The notes under the pieces are model-generated. The model did no database searches, was not told the DNA's origin, and saw only the letters and a list, made by a program, of their open reading frames with translations. Of a DNA stretch of 8,809 bases, positions 5,817 through 8,809 are shown piece after piece (the stretch's first letter is position 1; every line of letters starts with the position of its first letter). Location of the stretch: positions 3,623 through 12,431 of the forward strand of contig DBQL01000134.1 of NCBI GenBank assembly GCA_002305235.1, read 5' to 3'. This stretch comes from Prevotella sp. UBA1395 (lineage in GTDB: Bacteria; Bacteroidota; Bacteroidia; Bacteroidales; Bacteroidaceae). The translations under genes were made by a program, and so were the position numbers.

Positions 5817-6341
5817 ATGAAGAAAGAAGTAAAAGATACTATCATTGTTGACCTTGGTGAGAAGATTAAGAAGTATCCTCATTTCTATCTGGTAGATGTT
5901 ACCGGATTGAATGCAGAGGCTACAAGTTCTCTTCGTCGCAAGTGTTTCAATCAGGAGATTAAGATGGTTGTAGTGAAGAATAATCTTCTTCACAAGGCTT
6001 TCGAGGCTTCTGAGATTGATTTCTCTGAACTTTATGGTGTATTGAAGGGTAATATCGCTGTTCTCTTTTCACAGACAGCTAACGTGCCCGCCAAGCTCCT
6101 GAAGGATACAGACATTGTTAAGGCCGGAGTTCCCTCTCTGAAGGCTGCCTATGCCGAAGAGGGTTTCTATGTAGGTGCCGACAAACTCGAAGAGTTGGCT
6201 TCTATCAAGAGCAAGAACGAGGTTATCGCAGATATCATTGCTCTGTTGCAGTCTCCTGCAAAGAATGTTGTTTCTGCACTCCAGTCAGGCGCAGGCACCA
6301 TCCACGGTGTGCTCAAGACTTTAGGCGAGCGTCCTGAATAA
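5817..6341 (+). CDS. rplJ: 50S ribosomal protein uL10
   Basis: uL10, 174 residues, anchors the L7/L12 dimers to the large subunit. The N-terminal rRNA-binding domain includes FYLVDVTGLNAEATSSLRRK (about 23-42), MVVVKNNLLHKAF (about 51-63) and LKGNIAVLFS (about 76-85). The C-terminal helix that carries L12 dimers is the last 30-40 residues, about 140-170. Length is normal. The gene starts only 18 bases after rplA. That leaves no room for the long leader where the L10-L12 complex binds in Escherichia coli, so any feedback site must lie elsewhere. rplL follows after 58 bases. Confidence 0.97.
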   Translation: MKKEVKDTIIVDLGEKIKKYPHFYLVDVTGLNAEATSSLRRKCFNQEIKMVVVKNNLLHKAFEASEIDFSELYGVLKGNIAVLFSQTANVPAKLLKDTDIVKAGVPSLKAAYAEEGFYVGADKLEELASIKSKNEVIADIIALLQSPAKNVVSALQSGAGTIHGVLKTLGERPE

Positions 6342-6342
6342 T

Positions 6343-6373
6343 TTTCAATACTATAAAGTCAAAATTATTTTTA
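6343..6373 (+). promoter_or_regulatory. Possible promoter between rplJ and rplL
   Basis: TTTC at 6343-6346 is followed, after 19 bases, by TATTTTTA at 6366-6373. Each box has one mismatch to TTTG and TAnnTTTG, with correct spacing. The gap is 58 bases and strongly AT-rich. A promoter here would raise L7/L12 over L10, as the ribosome needs several copies of L12. AT-rich DNA gives chance matches, so this is tentative. Confidence 0.3.
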
Positions 6374-6399
6374 ACGAATACAATAAAATTTAGAATAAA

Positions 6400-6780
6400 A
6401 TGGCAGACGTAAAAGCTATTGCAGAAGAGTTAGTAAATCTTACTGTTAAGGAAGTTAATGAGTTGGCAACAGTCCTGAAGGACGAGTACGGAATTGAGCC
6501 TGCTGCTGCAGCTGTTGCAGTTGCTGGTCCTGCAGCCGGAGCGGCAGCTGGTCCCGCAGCAGAAGAGAAGACTTCTTTCGATGTAGTTCTCACTGACATC
6601 GGTGCTACTAAACTTCAGGTTGTGAAGGTAGTCAAGGAAGTTTGCGGTCTCGGTCTGAAAGAGGCTAAGGCTCTCGTAGAGGGTGCTCCCGCTACTATCA
6701 AGGAGGGTGTGTCTAAGGACGAGGCTGAGAACCTGAAGAAAGCCATCGAAGAGGCTGGTGCTAAGGTTGAACTGAAGTAA
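6400..6780 (+). CDS. rplL: 50S ribosomal protein bL12 (L7/L12)
   Basis: bL12, 126 residues, is the multi-copy stalk protein that recruits and stimulates the translational GTPases, including the EF-Tu encoded upstream. The N-terminal dimerisation domain (about 1-35) is [20 protein letters not shown] and onward. A flexible hinge rich in Ala, Gly and Pro follows (about 35-54). The C-terminal factor-binding domain contains [20 protein letters not shown] and [15 protein letters not shown], with the conserved lysines. The start lies in an A-rich context without a Shine-Dalgarno sequence. It is followed by a 179-base gap with two hairpins before rpoB, which would let L12 be made in excess of RNA polymerase. 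Confidence 0.98.
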   Translation: MADVKAIAEELVNLTVKEVNELATVLKDEYGIEPAAAAVAVAGPAAGAAAGPAAEEKTSFDVVLTDIGATKLQVVKVVKEVCGLGLKEAKALVEGAPATIKEGVSKDEAENLKKAIEEAGAKVELK

Positions 6781-6798
6781 GCTCTTTGATATTTGAAC

Positions 6799-6841
6799 GC
6801 TACATTGTCCTGCTATAAGGGCAATGTAGCTGTTTTAGTTT
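6799..6841 (+). terminator. Hairpin after rplL: terminator or attenuator
   Basis: A 12-bp stem, GCTACATTGTCC (6799-6810) with GGGCAATGTAGC (6819-6830), has one G-U pair and an eight-base loop. It is followed by TGTTTTAGTTT. The T-run is interrupted, which suggests partial termination. It starts 18 bases after the rplL stop, the place where Escherichia coli has its rplL-rpoB attenuator. Confidence 0.7.
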
Positions 6842-6854
6842 CAAAATACTACAT

Positions 6855-6892
6855 GGTTAGGATTTGCCCAGTCGGTGAGTCCTAACCTTTTT
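6855..6892 (+). terminator. Second hairpin with T-run before rpoB
   Basis: GGTTAGGA (6855-6862) pairs perfectly with TCCTAACC (6880-6887). The stem can extend inward through G-U and G-C pairs to a loop of about five bases. A run of five T follows (6888-6892). It lies 24 bases after the first hairpin, on the same strand. Together they probably reduce, rather than block, transcription into rpoB. Confidence 0.65.
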
Positions 6893-6959
6893 GTGTCTTT
6901 CATGACATTTTTCTCTTTTACTCCCGGTAGGGAATAGGTATTAGATCAATATTTTATTT

Positions 6960-8809
6960 ATGTCAAACGTTATTAATAACAGAGAAAACTTTGCAAGCGT
7001 TCAGAATCCGTTTCCTTATCCGGATTTTCTTGACGTTCAGCTGAAGTCTTTCAAGGACTTTCTCCAGTTGGATACTCCGCCTGAAGAGCGTAAAAATGAT
7101 GGCCTGTATAAGGTATTCGCAGAGAACTTCCCAATCACCGATACTCGAAATAATTTCGTGTTAGAGTTCTTGGATTACTATATCGATCCGCCTCGTTATT
7201 CCATTTCCGAATGTTTGGAGCGTGGTTTGACCTACAGCGTACCCTTGAAGGCTAAGATGAAGCTGTACTGTACAGACCCCGACCATGAGGATTTCGGTAC
7301 TTTTATTCAGGATGTGTTCTTGGGTACTATTCCTTATATGACTGATAATGGTACGTTCATTATCAACGGAGCTGAGCGCGTTGTGGTTTCGCAGTTGCAT
7401 CGTTCTCCCGGTGTATTCTTCGGTCAGGGTGTTCATGCCAACGGCACGGTGCTTTACAGTGCTCGTATTATTCCGTTTAAGGGATCTTGGATTGAGTTTG
7501 CAACCGATATTAATGACGTGATGTATGCTTACATTGATCGCAAAAAGAAATTACCGGTAACAACTCTTCTTCGTGCCATTGGCTATGAGAGCGATAAGGA
7601 TATACTCCAGATTTTTGATCTTGCAGAAGAGATCAAGGTCAATAAGCGTAATCGGAAGGAATTGCTTGGTCGCCGTTTGGCCGCGCGTGTCCTCAAAAGT
7701 TGGAACGAAGATTTCGTCGATGAGGATACGGGTGAGGTTGTAACCGTCGAGCGCAATGATGTGATACTCGAGCGCGAGATTGATATTACCGAGGATAATT
7801 TAGACGCCATACTCGAGAGTGGCGTTAGCACTGTTCTTGTTCATAAGGACGCTGAGTCTGCCAATAAGTATGATATTATCTTCGAGACATTGAAGAAAGA
7901 TACCAGCAACTCTGAACGAGAGGCTGTGAACTATATATATCGTCAGTTGCGTAATGCGGAGCCTGCCGATGACGCGAGTGCACGGGAGGTGTTCCAAAAC
8001 CTGTTCTTCTCTGACAAGAGATATGATCTGGGTGAGGTGGGTCGCTATCGCATCAATAAGAAACTTGGTGAGAACATCGACATGGATGTGCGTGTGCTGA
8101 CCAAGGAAGACATTATCGAGATCATTAAATATCTCATTAAGCTGATTCACTCCAACGCGATGGTTGATGACATTGACCATTTGTCCAATCGTCGTGTACG
8201 TACTGTTGGTGAGCAGTTGGCCAACCAGTTCTCTATCGGTTTGGCCCGCATGAGCCGTACCATTCGTGAACGCATGAATGTTCGCGATAATGAGGTGTTC
8301 ACACCTACCGATCTGATCAATGCCAAGACCATATCGAGTGTTATCAACTCTTTCTTTGGCACCAACCCGCTGAGCCAGTTCATGGATCAGACCAACCCGT
8401 TGGCCGAGGTGACCCACAAGCGTCGTCTTTCTGCCCTTGGCCCCGGAGGTTTGTCTCGTGAGCGTGCGGGCTTTGAGGTTCGTGACGTTCACTACACTCA
8501 CTACGGTCGTCTGTGCCCTATCGAGTCTCCTGAAGGCCCGAACATCGGACTTATTTCTTCGCTTTGTGTGTATGCCACTATCAATGAGCTGGGCTTTATA
8601 GAGACTCCCTACCGCAAGGTAGATAAGCATCAGGTAGACCTGAACAATGACGATGTTGTTTATCTTACCGCTGAGGAAGAGGAAGGTCGTCTGATTGCTC
8701 AGGGCAATGCACCTTTGAGAGAAGATGGTACCTTTATCCGTAGCTTTGTCCATTGCCGTTACGCCGCAGATTTCCCGGTTGTCGATCCCGACGATGTAAA
8801 CTTGATGGA
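6960..8809 (+). CDS. rpoB: RNA polymerase beta subunit (5' part, runs off the window)
   Basis: This is the N-terminal 616 codons of RpoB; the frame stays open to the right edge, so the gene is cut by the window, not broken. RpoB forms one side of the RNA polymerase active-site cleft. The fork region [15 protein letters not shown] (137-151) and the rifampicin-binding segment are clear. In that segment [17 protein letters not shown] (465-481) and [20 protein letters not shown] (485-504) retain the residues that contact the drug: Gln473, Asp476, His486, Arg489 and Ser491 (Escherichia coli 513, 516, 526, 529 and 531). This predicts a rifampicin-sensitive enzyme. The ATG at 6960 gives the expected short N-terminus ([20 protein letters not shown]) and has an AT-rich, Shine-Dalgarno-free start region. 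No convincing promoter was found in the 179-base gap, so expression probably depends on readthrough of two hairpins. rpoC is expected next. Confidence 0.97.
   Translation, partial: MSNVINNRENFASVQNPFPYPDFLDVQLKSFKDFLQLDTPPEERKNDGLYKVFAENFPITDTRNNFVLEFLDYYIDPPRYSISECLERGLTYSVPLKAKMKLYCTDPDHEDFGTFIQDVFLGTIPYMTDNGTFIINGAERVVVSQLHRSPGVFFGQGVHANGTVLYSARIIPFKGSWIEFATDINDVMYAYIDRKKKLPVTTLLRAIGYESDKDILQIFDLAEEIKVNKRNRKELLGRRLAARVLKSWNEDFVDEDTGEVVTVERNDVILEREIDITEDNLDAILESGVSTVLVHKDAESANKYDIIFETLKKDTSNSEREAVNYIYRQLRNAEPADDASAREVFQNLFFSDKRYDLGEVGRYRINKKLGENIDMDVRVLTKEDIIEIIKYLIKLIHSNAMVDDIDHLSNRRVRTVGEQLANQFSIGLARMSRTIRERMNVRDNEVFTPTDLINAKTISSVINSFFGTNPLSQFMDQTNPLAEVTHKRRLSALGPGGLSRERAGFEVRDVHYTHYGRLCPIESPEGPNIGLISSLCVYATINELGFIETPYRKVDKHQVDLNNDDVVYLTAEEEEGRLIAQGNAPLREDGTFIRSFVHCRYAADFPVVDPDDVNLM

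Noticed and set aside
7800..8753. Long minus-strand open frame (317 codons) opposite rpoB
   Set aside because: It lies entirely over clear rpoB coding sequence, and its translation shows no recognisable domain.

Overview
This window is chromosomal housekeeping DNA from a member of the Bacteroidota, most likely the order Bacteroidales. Four things support this. The protein sequences resemble that group (EF-Tu, RpoB, NusG, L7/L12). Several promoters match the group's distinctive form, TTTG, then 19-20 bases, then TAnnTTTG. Almost all genes have A-rich start regions without a Shine-Dalgarno sequence. None of the five tRNA genes encodes its CCA end. I cannot place the family with confidence. No mobile element, CRISPR array or undescribed multi-gene system is visible.

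Layout. Bases 1-202 are a GC-rich stretch (about 62% G+C) that I could not identify; an AT-rich leader follows. A small translation cluster comes next: rpsU (bS21), a XerC/D-type tyrosine recombinase, and hpf (hibernation factor). rpsU and the recombinase gene each have a recognisable promoter. A third promoter then drives tRNA-Thr(UGU), tRNA-Tyr(GUA), tRNA-Gly(UCC), tRNA-Thr(GGU) and tuf. This is the same tRNA order as the thrU-tyrU-glyT-thrT-tufB operon of Escherichia coli. A strong terminator hairpin follows tuf and its T-tract touches the first base of tRNA-Trp. Then come secE, nusG, rplK, rplA, rplJ, rplL and rpoB. rpoB runs off the right edge with 616 complete codons visible.

How the genes work together. 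Nearly everything serves translation or transcription: ribosomal proteins of the L1 and L12 stalks, elongation factor Tu and the tRNAs it delivers, NusG, the RNA polymerase beta subunit, the SecE translocon subunit, and HPF, which idles ribosomes. The recombinase is the only outsider.

The points most worth a second look are all regulatory. hpf is the only gene with a strong Shine-Dalgarno sequence, and it sits close to the gene for bS21, the protein linked to hiding the anti-Shine-Dalgarno in this phylum. The tuf terminator leaves no room for a normal tRNA-Trp promoter. Two hairpins in series lie between rplL and rpoB. A possible extra promoter precedes rplL. SecE appears to carry a seven-residue tandem duplication near its N-terminus.
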